Origin: Acetatifactor muris
GTDB taxonomy: Bacteria > Bacillota > Clostridia > Lachnospirales > Lachnospiraceae
DNA: 64,000 nucleotides
Direction: 5' to 3'
NCBI RefSeq assembly: GCF_024623325.1
Contig: NZ_JANJZD010000006.1
Coordinates: forward strand, 124,001-188,000
Shown here: positions 45,626 to 54,571 of the stretch, piece by piece
Layout: every line of letters begins with the position of its first letter
How positions within the stretch are numbered: the first letter of the stretch is position 1
Made by a program: the position numbers and the translations under genes
The notes under the pieces: generated by a model
Seen by the model: the letters and a program-made list of their open reading frames with translations, nothing else
Told to the model about the DNA's origin: nothing
Databases searched by the model: none

Positions 45626-47992
45626 TCAATCTATTCTGCCGTTGGAAAATCTGCCTACCGGGCGACTGTCCGTTTCCGTCCTGTCCTGTTCCGGTTCATT
45701 TGCTTCCTCATCGCTTCCCGCCTCCGGCTTCTGTTCTGCATTACGCTCTGACTCCGGTGTGTTTTCCGGCTCTGTCATGCCGCTCTGCACCAAATTGCTT
45801 TCCGGTTCCTGCAGACTTTCCCGGGCTGTACCGCTTTCCTCCTGAGACGCGCTTCCCTGTTCCGGCCCGTTGTCCCATGCCGTCCCCCTTCCGGAATCCG
45901 CTTCACCGGCCTGCACTTCCGGCGCACTTTCCGACTCTGTATGGTCTCCCGCCGTCTGTACGTGCTCTGCTTCCGGAATCGCTTTCGAACCGGCTTCCTC
46001 CGAAGCCTCGTCCTTTTCTTCCGGCTCCGGCAGTCCCTTCTCTTTACGGAAGATTTCCATGAATTCTTTTCCGGTTATGGTTTCCTTTTCAATCAGGAAT
46101 TCCGCCAGCTTATCCATGACATCTCTGTTATCCCGCAGCAGGTTCAGTGCCTTATCATAGCTCTCCTTCAGAATCTCCACCACTTCCGCATCAATCTCCG
46201 CCGCCGTGGAGTCGCTGCAGTTCAGCGCCGATCTGCCCTCCAGATACTGACTCTCAATAGTGGCCAGCCCCATCAGTCCAAAACGTTTGCTCATACCATA
46301 ACGGGTCACCATATTCCGTGCAATGTCCGTGGCCTTCTCAATATCATTGGCCGCGCCTGTGGTCACCGTCTCAAATACAATCTCCTCCGCCGCCCGGCCG
46401 CCTACCAGGCTGACCAGCATGTCGCGCAGTTCCGCTTCTGTGTTCAGGTACTTCTCTTCCTCCGGCACATGCATGACATAGCCCAGCGCCCCCATAGTAC
46501 GGGGCACAATGGTAATCTTCTGCACCGGCTCGGAATTCTTCTGCAGGGCGCTGATCAATGCATGGCCCACCTCATGATAGGAGACAATTCTGCGCTCCTC
46601 CCTGCTCATAATACGGTCCTTTTTCTCTTTACCTACCAGCACTACTTCCACAGAATTAAACAAATCCTTCTGGCACACATAATCTCTGCCTTCCTTCACA
46701 GCATTGATAGCCGCCTCGTTGATCATATTCGCCAGGTCGGACCCCACCGCGCCGCTGGTAGCCAGGGCAATGGCATCCAGATCAACGGTTTCGTCCATCT
46801 TCACGTCTTTGGCATGTACCTTCAGTATCTCCACACGCCCCTTCAAATCCGGCTTATCCACGATAATCCGCCTGTCAAAACGTCCGGGACGCAGAAGTGC
46901 CTTATCCAGAATCTCGGGACGGTTGGTGGCCCCCAGAATCAGGATTCCCTTGGAACTGTCAAAGCCATCCATCTCCGAGAGCAGCTGATTCAGCGTCTGC
47001 TCCCGCTCCTCGTTACCGCCGCCGTACTTGGAATCACGGCTCCGGCCGATGGCATCAATCTCGTCAATAAAGATAATACAGGGAGCATTCTTCGTGGCCT
47101 CCTTGAACAGGTCGCGCACACGGCTGGCACCCACACCCACATATAATTCAATGAAATCAGAGCCGGTCAGAGAGAAAAAGGGAACATGCGCCTCCCCGGC
47201 CACCGCTTTGGCCAGCAGTGTTTTACCGGTTCCGGGAGGGCCCACCAGCAGCGCCCCCTTCGGCAGCCTGGCGCCGATTTTGGAATATTTCCCGGGGTTA
47301 TGCAGGAAGTCCACCACTTCTACCAGTGATTCCTTGGCCTCATCCTCGCCGGCCACATCCTTGAATGTGACACCTGTCTCCTTCTGCACATAAACCTTTG
47401 CATTGCTCTTGCCCACACCCATGGGACCGCCGGAACCGCCCATTTTCCGGAACACCACGCCCAGCAGTATCCACATAAGCAGAACAGGAAGCACCACATA
47501 CAGGAAAATGTCCAGAATGCGGCCGGAATTGTCGCTGAGAATACGGCTTCCGTCAATCCCGTGCTTCTCCAGACGCGATGTAAGCGTATCCAGGTCTTCC
47601 ATGATGATGGTGGAATAAGTCACCTTTACATTTCCGTACAGAGAGGCATACCCCTGGGGAATCGAGGGCGTATCCTGAGACGCCTCATCCTTCTTCAGAG
47701 TAAACAGGATCTGTCCGGTACTCTGGACTTCCACCTCGTCCACCTCGTCCCCATTGACATACTCCAGAAATTTTGTATAGCTGACTTCCTGGGTATTGCC
47801 GGAGGTTCCGAACAGCAGATTCCACAGCATAAATACCAGAAGTACCGTGCTTAAGCCTGCCAGAAGCACCATCATGATGTTCGGTTTCCGGGGAGGCTGA
47901 TTTCCGTTGCCGCCATTGTTGCCCGGCATATTACCGCGGCCGCCGTTATTGTATCCGCCTCCGTTATCATATTGATTCATTTGATTATCCAT
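45626..47992 (-). CDS. ftsH: FtsH membrane AAA+ zinc protease with long acidic C-terminal tail
   Basis: 788 residues, GGAG SD. A Gly/Asn-rich N-terminus (1-35), membrane helices near 38-60 and 158-182, Walker A GPPGTGKT (251-258), Walker B FIDEID, SRH region RPGRFDRR, and the zinc site HEVGH (473-477). The core ends near 660. About 125 further residues are Glu/Pro/Ser/Gly-rich and repetitive, which most FtsH proteins (about 610-650) lack. It degrades membrane and regulatory proteins. HflK/HflC are encoded at 2.9-4.9 kb. Confidence 0.95.
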   Translation of the reverse strand: MDNQMNQYDNGGGYNNGGRGNMPGNNGGNGNQPPRKPNIMMVLLAGLSTVLLVFMLWNLLFGTSGNTQEVSYTKFLEYVNGDEVDEVEVQSTGQILFTLKKDEASQDTPSIPQGYASLYGNVKVTYSTIIMEDLDTLTSRLEKHGIDGSRILSDNSGRILDIFLYVVLPVLLMWILLGVVFRKMGGSGGPMGVGKSNAKVYVQKETGVTFKDVAGEDEAKESLVEVVDFLHNPGKYSKIGARLPKGALLVGPPGTGKTLLAKAVAGEAHVPFFSLTGSDFIELYVGVGASRVRDLFKEATKNAPCIIFIDEIDAIGRSRDSKYGGGNEEREQTLNQLLSEMDGFDSSKGILILGATNRPEILDKALLRPGRFDRRIIVDKPDLKGRVEILKVHAKDVKMDETVDLDAIALATSGAVGSDLANMINEAAINAVKEGRDYVCQKDLFNSVEVVLVGKEKKDRIMSREERRIVSYHEVGHALISALQKNSEPVQKITIVPRTMGALGYVMHVPEEEKYLNTEAELRDMLVSLVGGRAAEEIVFETVTTGAANDIEKATDIARNMVTRYGMSKRFGLMGLATIESQYLEGRSALNCSDSTAAEIDAEVVEILKESYDKALNLLRDNRDVMDKLAEFLIEKETITGKEFMEIFRKEKGLPEPEEKDEASEEAGSKAIPEAEHVQTAGDHTESESAPEVQAGEADSGRGTAWDNGPEQGSASQEESGTARESLQEPESNLVQSGMTEPENTPESERNAEQKPEAGSDEEANEPEQDRTETDSRPVGRFSNGRID

Positions 47993-48221
47993 AGTAACTC
48001 CGTTTCCGTTTTTGAGTCTTTTATCTCAACAATAAGTTTGAAAGTCAATAAATCCATTTTATTATAGAGATTACCCATTCATAAATCAATAGCATAAATG
48101 TGAAAAATACAAATTATCTCTTAAAGATTTCTAAACTTTTTACCATTCCAATGTAACTGAATCTGTGGTAAAATAGACAGGTACGGCCACCTATACCAAA
48201 AAAGCGAAAATGAGGATGACA

Positions 48222-49697
48222 ATGAAAATCGGATTTGACAACAACAAATACCTGAAAATGCAGTCGGAACACATTAAGGAGCGCATTACTCAGTTTGGGG
48301 ACAAGCTGTATCTCGAATTTGGAGGAAAGCTTTTTGACGACTATCATGCCTCCAGAGTTCTGCCGGGCTTCGCACCCGACGCAAAGCTGCAGATGCTGAT
48401 GCAGCTTTCGGACTATGCGGAGATTGTCATCGTCATCAGCGCCGCTGACATCGAGAAGAACAAAGTCCGCGGAGATCTGGGAATTACCTATGATGTGGAT
48501 GTCTTACGACTGCGGGATGAGTTCCAGAACAGAGGGTTGTATGTGGGCAGCGTGGTCATCACACATTATTCCGGCCAGCTCAGCGCGGAGCAGTTCAAGG
48601 CCAAACTGGAGAAAAAGAACATAACCGTATACCTGCATTATACCATTGAGGGTTATCCCGCCAATGTTCCTCTGATTGTCAGTGAAAACGGATATGGGAA
48701 AAATGATTATATAGAAACTGCCAGACCCCTGGTTGTCATTACGGCACCCGGCCCGGGCAGCGGGAAAATGGCAACCTGCCTCTCGCAGCTCTATCATGAC
48801 AATCTGAGGGGAATGAAAGCCGGCTATGCCAAATTCGAGACCTTTCCCATCTGGAATATACCGCTGAAGCATCCTATCAATCTGGCTTACGAAGCGGCAA
48901 CTGCCGATTTAAACGACGTGAATATGATTGATCCTTTCCATCTGGAAGCCTATGGGGAGACCACTGTCAATTATAACCGGGATATTGAAATCTTCCCCGT
49001 ACTGAACGCTATTTTTGAAGGAATTTATGGCAGCAATCCCTATAAATCGCCTACTGACATGGGTGTCAACATGGCCGGGAACTGCATCATTGATGACGAA
49101 GCCTGCTGTGAAGCTTCCAAAATGGAGATTATCCGCCGGTATTACACTGCGTTGAACAAGGTAGTCCGGGATGAGACTTCCGATACAGAAGTATATAAAA
49201 TTGAACTTTTGATGAAACAGGCCAAAATAACCACTTCTGACAGGCGTGTCACCGCTGCCGCCAGAGAGCGGGCCGAAGTCCTTGGCGTTCCCACTGCCGC
49301 CATCGAACTGGCAGACGGCCATATCATCACTTCCAAAACATCAGATTTCCTGGGTGCTTCCGCAGCCCTGCTTCTGAACGCTCTGAAATATCTGGCACAC
49401 GTGGATCATGATACCAGGCTGATTAAGCCGGAAGCCATCGAACCCATTCAGGATCTGAAAGTACGCTATCTGGGCGGCCGCAATCCCCGCCTTCACACAG
49501 ATGAAGTTCTGATTGCGCTGGCTCTTGCCGCCTGTCACGACGAAAATGCCCGTCGGGCCCTGGAACAGCTTCCCAATCTGAAAGGCTGCCAGGTTCACAC
49601 TTCAGTGATGCTGTCGGAAGTGGATATCAAAATATACAAAAAGCTGGGAATGGATCTGACCAGCGAACCGGTTCAGACCGGCAGAAAAAAGTATTAA
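48222..49697 (+). CDS. DUF1846 family protein
   Basis: The ATG at 48222 has GAGG at the proper distance, and 48210 is a weaker option (491 residues). The N-terminus MKIGFDNNKYLKMQSEHIKERITQFGDKLYLEFGGKLFDDYHASRVLPGF and the GPGSGKMATCLSQLYHD block are the family pattern. Soluble and cytoplasmic, with a nucleotide-binding look, but function unestablished. A TAAAAT -10-like box lies at 48169-48174. Converges with the TIGR01440 gene, overlapping it by 4 bases. Confidence 0.9.
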   Translation: MKIGFDNNKYLKMQSEHIKERITQFGDKLYLEFGGKLFDDYHASRVLPGFAPDAKLQMLMQLSDYAEIVIVISAADIEKNKVRGDLGITYDVDVLRLRDEFQNRGLYVGSVVITHYSGQLSAEQFKAKLEKKNITVYLHYTIEGYPANVPLIVSENGYGKNDYIETARPLVVITAPGPGSGKMATCLSQLYHDNLRGMKAGYAKFETFPIWNIPLKHPINLAYEAATADLNDVNMIDPFHLEAYGETTVNYNRDIEIFPVLNAIFEGIYGSNPYKSPTDMGVNMAGNCIIDDEACCEASKMEIIRRYYTALNKVVRDETSDTEVYKIELLMKQAKITTSDRRVTAAARERAEVLGVPTAAIELADGHIITSKTSDFLGASAALLLNALKYLAHVDHDTRLIKPEAIEPIQDLKVRYLGGRNPRLHTDEVLIALALAACHDENARRALEQLPNLKGCQVHTSVMLSEVDIKIYKKLGMDLTSEPVQTGRKKY

Positions 49698-50269
49698 GAC
49701 GAAGAGGGCCTGTTCCCCTCATCCTCGTATATGGCCCTGCTGCCGCCTATAAATTTAGGCCTTGTCCGGGCACAGACAAGGCGGGCATCTCCAATCTCCC
49801 GAATCCGCAGCCGTACCGGAACCGCCACATCTCTCAGATGCATTCCGATCAGAGTATCCCCGATGTCCATTCCCAGATGGGCCTTGATGTGTTCCACCAC
49901 CGCCGGGTGTTCAAAGGCCTTGTAAGCTGCCGCGGCAAAGGAACCGCCGGCTTTGGGCTGCGGAACCACATTTACAATCTCACATCCATAGCGGACTGCC
50001 GCCTCCTTCTCCAGCACAATCGCCCGGTTCAGATGCTCACAGCACTGCGCGGCAAGCCAGACCCCCGCTTCCTGTGTGGCCTGGTAGATACCTCCAAACA
50101 CCGCCTCTGCCAGTTCCGGACTGGAGAACGTCCCGATCCCGGCTCCTGCCACCTCGCTTGTGGAACATCCCACTACAAAAATGTCCCCCTTCTCCGGCCC
50201 GGCCACCTCCAGAAGCTCTCTGGCCGCGCGGTAAGCCTCTTCCCCGATTACAGTCATTTCTTTCGTCAT
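49694..50269 (-). CDS. TIGR01440/DUF436 (YwlG-like) protein
   Basis: 191 residues, GAGGTGG SD. GDIFVVGCSTSEVAGAGIGTFSS, QCCEHLNRAIVLEKEAA and PQPKAGGSFAAAAYKAF are the conserved YwlG segments. Cytoplasmic and often found near glyA or ywlE-type genes; function unknown. Its last 4 bases overlap the end of the convergent DUF1846 gene. Confidence 0.9.
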   Translation of the reverse strand: MTKEMTVIGEEAYRAARELLEVAGPEKGDIFVVGCSTSEVAGAGIGTFSSPELAEAVFGGIYQATQEAGVWLAAQCCEHLNRAIVLEKEAAVRYGCEIVNVVPQPKAGGSFAAAAYKAFEHPAVVEHIKAHLGMDIGDTLIGMHLRDVAVPVRLRIREIGDARLVCARTRPKFIGGSRAIYEDEGNRPSSS

Positions 50270-50424
50270 TTTTCCACCTCACCGGCTCCCCTTTTCCCCT
50301 GCCCTTTCAGATGACAGTTCTTTCGGGAACCACCACCATTCTAGCATACCGGCACAAAAAAGCAACACATTTTCTCTCTGTCAGGAATATAGTAAAAAGA
50401 AAACAAAGACACAGGAGAATTCTC

Positions 50425-51030
50425 ATGTATACCGCATCTCTCCTGTTTGGGATATCAGCCAGTCTGGACGCACTGCTGGTAGGAATCAGTTATGGGATTC
50501 GTGGAATCCGTATCCGATTCTGGCAGAATATGATTATCAGTGTGATTACGCTTCTGGGGACCTGTCTCTCCGTGGGCCTGGGGCACCGGCTGGCCGCTTT
50601 TCTTCCTCAGGGTGTCAGCAGCTGCGCCGGAAGCCTGATTCTCATCCTTCTGGGGCTGTACGTAATCATAAAATGGATGATACCTTTGCTGAAAGGCAGG
50701 TCGCAAAAGCCGCCGACTCCGCAGCCGCAGACAGCACTTCACGCTTCGGAAAACAATGCGGGAACTTACACGCCAAACCTGAAACTGCCGGAAGTATTCA
50801 CCTTAAGCCTGACTCTGACTCTGAACAACCTGAGTGCCGGCTTAAGCGCGAGTCTGGCAGGCCTGGCACTTTTTCCCACTGCTGTGGCAACCATTGTCTG
50901 CTCCGTGCTTTTCCTGTACTCCGGCAATCGCCTGGGAGACAATCCCATGCTGCGTCTGGCGGGAAATGCCGCAGACCCGCTCTCCGGCATTCTTCTCATC
51001 GGTCTGGGTCTGGTACAGTTTTTCCTGTAA
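50425..51030 (+). CDS. ytaF: YtaF/MntP-like sporulation membrane protein
   Basis: The open frame extends back to 50074, but the ATG at 50425 with CAGGAGA starts the first helix properly (201 residues). Six membrane helices in two pseudo-symmetric halves, opening with ASLLFGISASLDALLVGISYGIRG, the MntP/YtaF pattern with an intramembrane Asp, and a cytoplasmic loop near 90-120. MntP relatives export manganese; YtaF is linked to sporulation. The family is clear, the substrate is not. Confidence 0.82.
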   Translation: MYTASLLFGISASLDALLVGISYGIRGIRIRFWQNMIISVITLLGTCLSVGLGHRLAAFLPQGVSSCAGSLILILLGLYVIIKWMIPLLKGRSQKPPTPQPQTALHASENNAGTYTPNLKLPEVFTLSLTLTLNNLSAGLSASLAGLALFPTAVATIVCSVLFLYSGNRLGDNPMLRLAGNAADPLSGILLIGLGLVQFFL

Positions 51031-51192
51031 TAGTATACTCCCGAAAAGTGAGAATTATGTTACTCTTCTCTGTCGAACCGGAATTTTCTGTGCGGAAACC
51101 GCTTATCCTGCGATTTCACGCACAGCCATCCCGGAGGACCGCAGTCCCGTAATTTCATGCACAGCTTTCATGCATCCCGTCTATGGAAGCGC

Positions 51193-52125
51193 TTACTTCC
51201 ACATTCCCTCCAGCACCTCCGCAGGAATCTCAAATTCCACCGTCCCCATATACATAGGTGCCACCTCGCCTTCATTGAAGCCGATTACCACATTCCCCTT
51301 CTCATTCAGGTAAAAAGAAGTCTCATCCGTAATGGCTTTGAAATTCCACTCTTCGATTTCATCGTGCAGCCAGTAATAGACATTTTCATCCGCATCCATC
51401 TGTGCCTGCATCTGTTCCTTGATATTCTCGCTGACAGCGGTAATATAGTCCTCTCCCTCCCGGAACAGATCCTTCAGTGCCAGTCTCTCCCCGGTCTTCA
51501 AATCAATGGTATAATAAACATTCCATTCATAGCCGCTTCCCGCTCCCTGATAGCAGATAAGCTTCAATGTAAAATACTCTTCTGTGGTTGTCAGCACTTC
51601 GCTTTTTACCATAATATCCTGATGACCCATCTCTTCGTCCAGATTGGCTTCGAACTCTTCTATCAGCTTATCTGTAATTTCCTGGATTTCCGCATTGATT
51701 TCTTCGGCTGTTCGATTCAGATTCTCCTGTACCTGGCTGTCTTCGGGCTGATCTGCCACTTTTACTTCCGGTACCTCGATATCTGCCACATTCCTGTCTG
51801 TTTCATAGGAATAATCCCGGAAGGTAACAACCTCCACCAGCGATCCGATGACCGGTATCTGTTCCATTGCATGGGCGATTCCTGCTGAAGTATTCGGCAG
51901 TATGACAAAAATTCCTGCCAGTGCGGCAGCTGTTGCCGCCAGTCTGATTATTCTCTTTTTATTGCGCTCTGCTCTGCTCCTCATTTTTGCTTCCTCCATT
52001 TTCTTCTGCAGCTTCCTCAGCTGCTTCTCTGACATCTGCGGTTTCAGATATTCCCTTTTCAGGTTCTGAAGTTCCTCTTCCAGTTGTTCGTTCCACTCCT
52101 TTACTTCGGAAAAATTATAAATCAT
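51193..52125 (-). CDS. RsiV-like anti-sigma factor with DUF3298/DUF4163 extracellular domain
   Basis: Start at 52125 (GGGAG SD), 310 residues. A charged cytoplasmic N-terminus (1-55), one membrane helix (about 58-78), then a DUF4163/DUF3298-type region (EYFTLKLICYQGAGSGYEWNVYYTIDLKTGERLALKDLF). It lies 36 bases after the ECF sigma gene. RsiV of Bacillus has the same layout and is cleaved when lysozyme binds its outer domain. A lysozyme/envelope-stress sensor role is inferred from that. Confidence 0.85.
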   Translation of the reverse strand: MIYNFSEVKEWNEQLEEELQNLKREYLKPQMSEKQLRKLQKKMEEAKMRSRAERNKKRIIRLAATAAALAGIFVILPNTSAGIAHAMEQIPVIGSLVEVVTFRDYSYETDRNVADIEVPEVKVADQPEDSQVQENLNRTAEEINAEIQEITDKLIEEFEANLDEEMGHQDIMVKSEVLTTTEEYFTLKLICYQGAGSGYEWNVYYTIDLKTGERLALKDLFREGEDYITAVSENIKEQMQAQMDADENVYYWLHDEIEEWNFKAITDETSFYLNEKGNVVIGFNEGEVAPMYMGTVEFEIPAEVLEGMWK

Positions 52126-52161
52126 ATTCGCTCCCATCTCCCGCACTATGCAGGTCATCCG

Positions 52162-52722
52162 CTAAGACAAATGCACTTTGGAATCACACATCTGTTCATA
52201 TCTGTTCCTGTTTGATTCGTCGGAGAGTATCCCCCGAAGCTTTTTTATGCTGCGGTAAAGCCTGCTCTTCACAGTGCTCACATTCTCTTCCAGAATGTCC
52301 GCGATTTCCTCAAGCTTGCGATCTTCGAAATATTTCAGGATGACCACCGCCCTGTCACGCTCCGGAAGCGTCTCAAGTGCTCTCTGCAAATCCACGTTTG
52401 TATAGGTATCCTCCACGGCGCCCGCTTCCATTCCGTTTTCCTCCTGCATCGCTTCATAGGAGAGAAATCCCGGCTTCTTCAGATATCCAAAGCACTCGTT
52501 CAGCATAATGCGGTACACCCAGGTCTCCGCGTACTCAGGATTCTTCAGGGTATCACTGCCCCGCATGGCCTTGTATGCGCCGTTCTGCACTATGTCACAG
52601 GCATCTGCCTCATTGTGAACATAGCTGTACGCCAGACGGTAATATTGATTATATTTTTCCAGAATAATACGTTCTATCAGCTTTCTGTTTGTCTGATTCT
52701 TTTTCCCCGGGAAAAAAAGCAA
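52162..52722 (-). CDS. ECF sigma factor, SigV-like
   Basis: 186 residues starting at a TTG with a strong GGAGG nine bases upstream; no ATG upstream fits. Region 2 is YNQYYRLAYSYVHNEADACDIVQNGAYKAMRG, region 4 is LPERDRAVVILKYFEDRKLEEIADILEENVSTVKSRLYRSIKKLR. It forms a regulatory pair with the downstream anti-sigma gene, and an ECF-type promoter lies upstream, so autoregulation is likely. Confidence 0.9.
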   Translation of the reverse strand: MLFFPGKKNQTNRKLIERIILEKYNQYYRLAYSYVHNEADACDIVQNGAYKAMRGSDTLKNPEYAETWVYRIMLNECFGYLKKPGFLSYEAMQEENGMEAGAVEDTYTNVDLQRALETLPERDRAVVILKYFEDRKLEEIADILEENVSTVKSRLYRSIKKLRGILSDESNRNRYEQMCDSKVHLS

Positions 52723-52763
52723 GGTGTTTCACCTCCTCTTTGCTGCTTGCCTTTACATAACAT

Positions 52764-52792
52764 TAGATGTCCTGCATGTGAAAAAAGTTTCA
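52764..52792 (-). promoter_or_regulatory. ECF-type promoter of the sigma/anti-sigma operon
   Basis: Reading leftward, TGAAAC plus a T-run (-35, 52787-52792) and CATCTA (-10, 52764-52769) are 17 bases apart. The AAC-type -35 is characteristic of ECF promoters and suggests the sigma factor transcribes its own gene. Confidence 0.6.
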
Positions 52793-53011
52793 CGGTCTCA
52801 AATTTTTTCAGAAAAAATATACGCGGCATTCACGCCATTGCCTCTGTGCCAAAACTTCAACGCAAAAATGCCTCATCCAAAACAAGCGTTCTGAATAAAG
52901 GCAGAGAATCTGGATATATTATGGAAAGTAATATAACCTTCCGTAATCGGATTTCCATGACAGACATTATATCATAAGCAAAATCAATATTTCAGAATAT
53001 CGAGGCAGACT

Positions 53012-54457
53012 ATGACTTTATCTTCCGTCTTAGAAGAAAATATAAATTATATTGACACCATACTCCCTGTCCGCACCAGCTTTGATCTGATGACAAGGCA
53101 TCTGTACCTGGGCCGGACTCCGGCCTTTTTTCTGGGTGTCAACGGATTCTGTAAAACGGAAATACTCCAGCAGATTTTTTCCGACCTGCAGAACCCGATG
53201 TTCGTTTCCAATGACTCTGTAGAAAACATTGTAAGATATATGGATGCGAAGATCGGATATGCCCAGACTTCTCTCACAGACTCCTGGGACGAGATTATCC
53301 GCAATGTGCTCAGCGGACCGGCCGTCCTCTTTATCGACGGCTTTGCTCAGGCCATCCTCATTGATGTGCGGACCTACCCTGCCAGGGGTATCGCGGAGCC
53401 GGATCTGGAACGGGTCACCAGAGGGTCCAGAGACGGTTTCGTGGAAACCATGCTGTTCAACGCCAATCTGATCAGACGGCGCGTCCGTTCTCCCGGGCTT
53501 GTCTTTGCCATACATTCCGTGGGTACGGACAGCAGAACCGATGTGGCCGTTGCTTATCTGAAAGATACCGTAAATCAGGAACTGCTGAAAAAACTGGAAG
53601 ACAGCCTTGACTCCCTTCGGACCACGGCGCTGACCATGGGCACCAAGAGTCTGGAGGAACTGCTCCTGCACAAACGCTGGTGGAATCCTCTGCCCAGTGT
53701 CCAGATGACCGAGCGTCCCGACGTGGCATGCAGCTACCTACTGGAAGGCCATATTCTCGTTCTTGTGGACAACTCCCCCCTGGTGCTGGTTCTTCCCTGC
53801 ACGATTTTTCAATTCACCCAGAATCCGGAAGACTATTACAAAAGTCCTTCCGTAGGCACCTATTTCCGCATGGTGCGCTTTCTCTGCATCCCTGTCAGCC
53901 TGGCTCTGATGCCCCTGTTCCTGCTGATAACGGCTTACTTCCCCGGGTTTGCGCAGCAGTGGGGGCTGCTTTCCGAGGGTGTGCAGACGCCTCAGCGACT
54001 GTTTTTCTATGTTCTGGCAGTAGAATTTCTGCTGGATCTGTTCAAATATTCTTCCGCCTTAAGCTCCGGCAAGTTCTCCGGCTCCCTGTCCATGGTAGGT
54101 GGTCTGATTATCGGAGATGTGGCTGTCAGTCTGAACTGGGCCTCTGTGGAAGTACTGTTCTATGCCGCCGTTACGCTGCTGGCTTCTCTGGCCATCACAG
54201 ATATAGAATTCAGCGATGCCATTCGGCTGTACCGGATTCTGATGATTCTGGCTACCGGCTTTTTCGGTTTGCCGGGATTTCTCATCAGTCTGGCGCTGGT
54301 GCTCCTTTCCGCTGCAACTACTCCCACTTTCGGCGGCTTCAGCTATTTCTGGCCCCTGTTTCCCTTTAACGCCAAAGCGCTTGGGAGGCTGTTGTTCCGC
54401 AGCCCTACACCCAGCGCACAGCCTGTGACCATATGGGATCGGGGGAAGGTAAAATGA
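53012..54457 (+). CDS. Orphan GerA-family spore germination protein (GerA/SpoVAF-like)
   Basis: 481 residues, GAGG upstream of the ATG. The N-terminal soluble GerA domain (LPVRTSFDLMTRHLYLGRTPAFFLGVNG, VLSGPAVLFIDGFAQAILIDVRTYPARGIAEPD) precedes five or so membrane helices (about 285-460) including PTFGGFSYFWPLFPFN. Canonical germinant receptors come as A-B-C operons; here no B or C subunit follows. Standalone members include SpoVAF, an accessory of the dipicolinate channel. It therefore may be a SpoVAF-type protein rather than a receptor. Confidence 0.87.
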   Translation: MTLSSVLEENINYIDTILPVRTSFDLMTRHLYLGRTPAFFLGVNGFCKTEILQQIFSDLQNPMFVSNDSVENIVRYMDAKIGYAQTSLTDSWDEIIRNVLSGPAVLFIDGFAQAILIDVRTYPARGIAEPDLERVTRGSRDGFVETMLFNANLIRRRVRSPGLVFAIHSVGTDSRTDVAVAYLKDTVNQELLKKLEDSLDSLRTTALTMGTKSLEELLLHKRWWNPLPSVQMTERPDVACSYLLEGHILVLVDNSPLVLVLPCTIFQFTQNPEDYYKSPSVGTYFRMVRFLCIPVSLALMPLFLLITAYFPGFAQQWGLLSEGVQTPQRLFFYVLAVEFLLDLFKYSSALSSGKFSGSLSMVGGLIIGDVAVSLNWASVEVLFYAAVTLLASLAITDIEFSDAIRLYRILMILATGFFGLPGFLISLALVLLSAATTPTFGGFSYFWPLFPFNAKALGRLLFRSPTPSAQPVTIWDRGKVK

Positions 54458-54529
54458 ATATGCATCTTCCGTCACCAGGCAATCATAATCTCCGGAGAAA
54501 ACACCACGTCAGGCGCACAACAGCGTATC

Positions 54530-54555
54530 AAAAAAGCAACCCGATGAGGGGTTGC
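54530..54555 (-). terminator. Intrinsic terminator of the CAP-domain gene
   Basis: GCAACCC and GGGTTGC (54536-54555) form a 7-bp stem with a T-run at its leftward 3' side (54530-54535). It can also serve the convergent GerA-family gene. Confidence 0.8.
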
Positions 54556-54571
54556 TCTTCCTTTCTAAAAA

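Noticed and set aside
45941..47146. 401-codon rightward frame antisense to ftsH
   Set aside because: It has no SD or family motif, and the opposite strand encodes an intact FtsH core; it is a codon-bias shadow.
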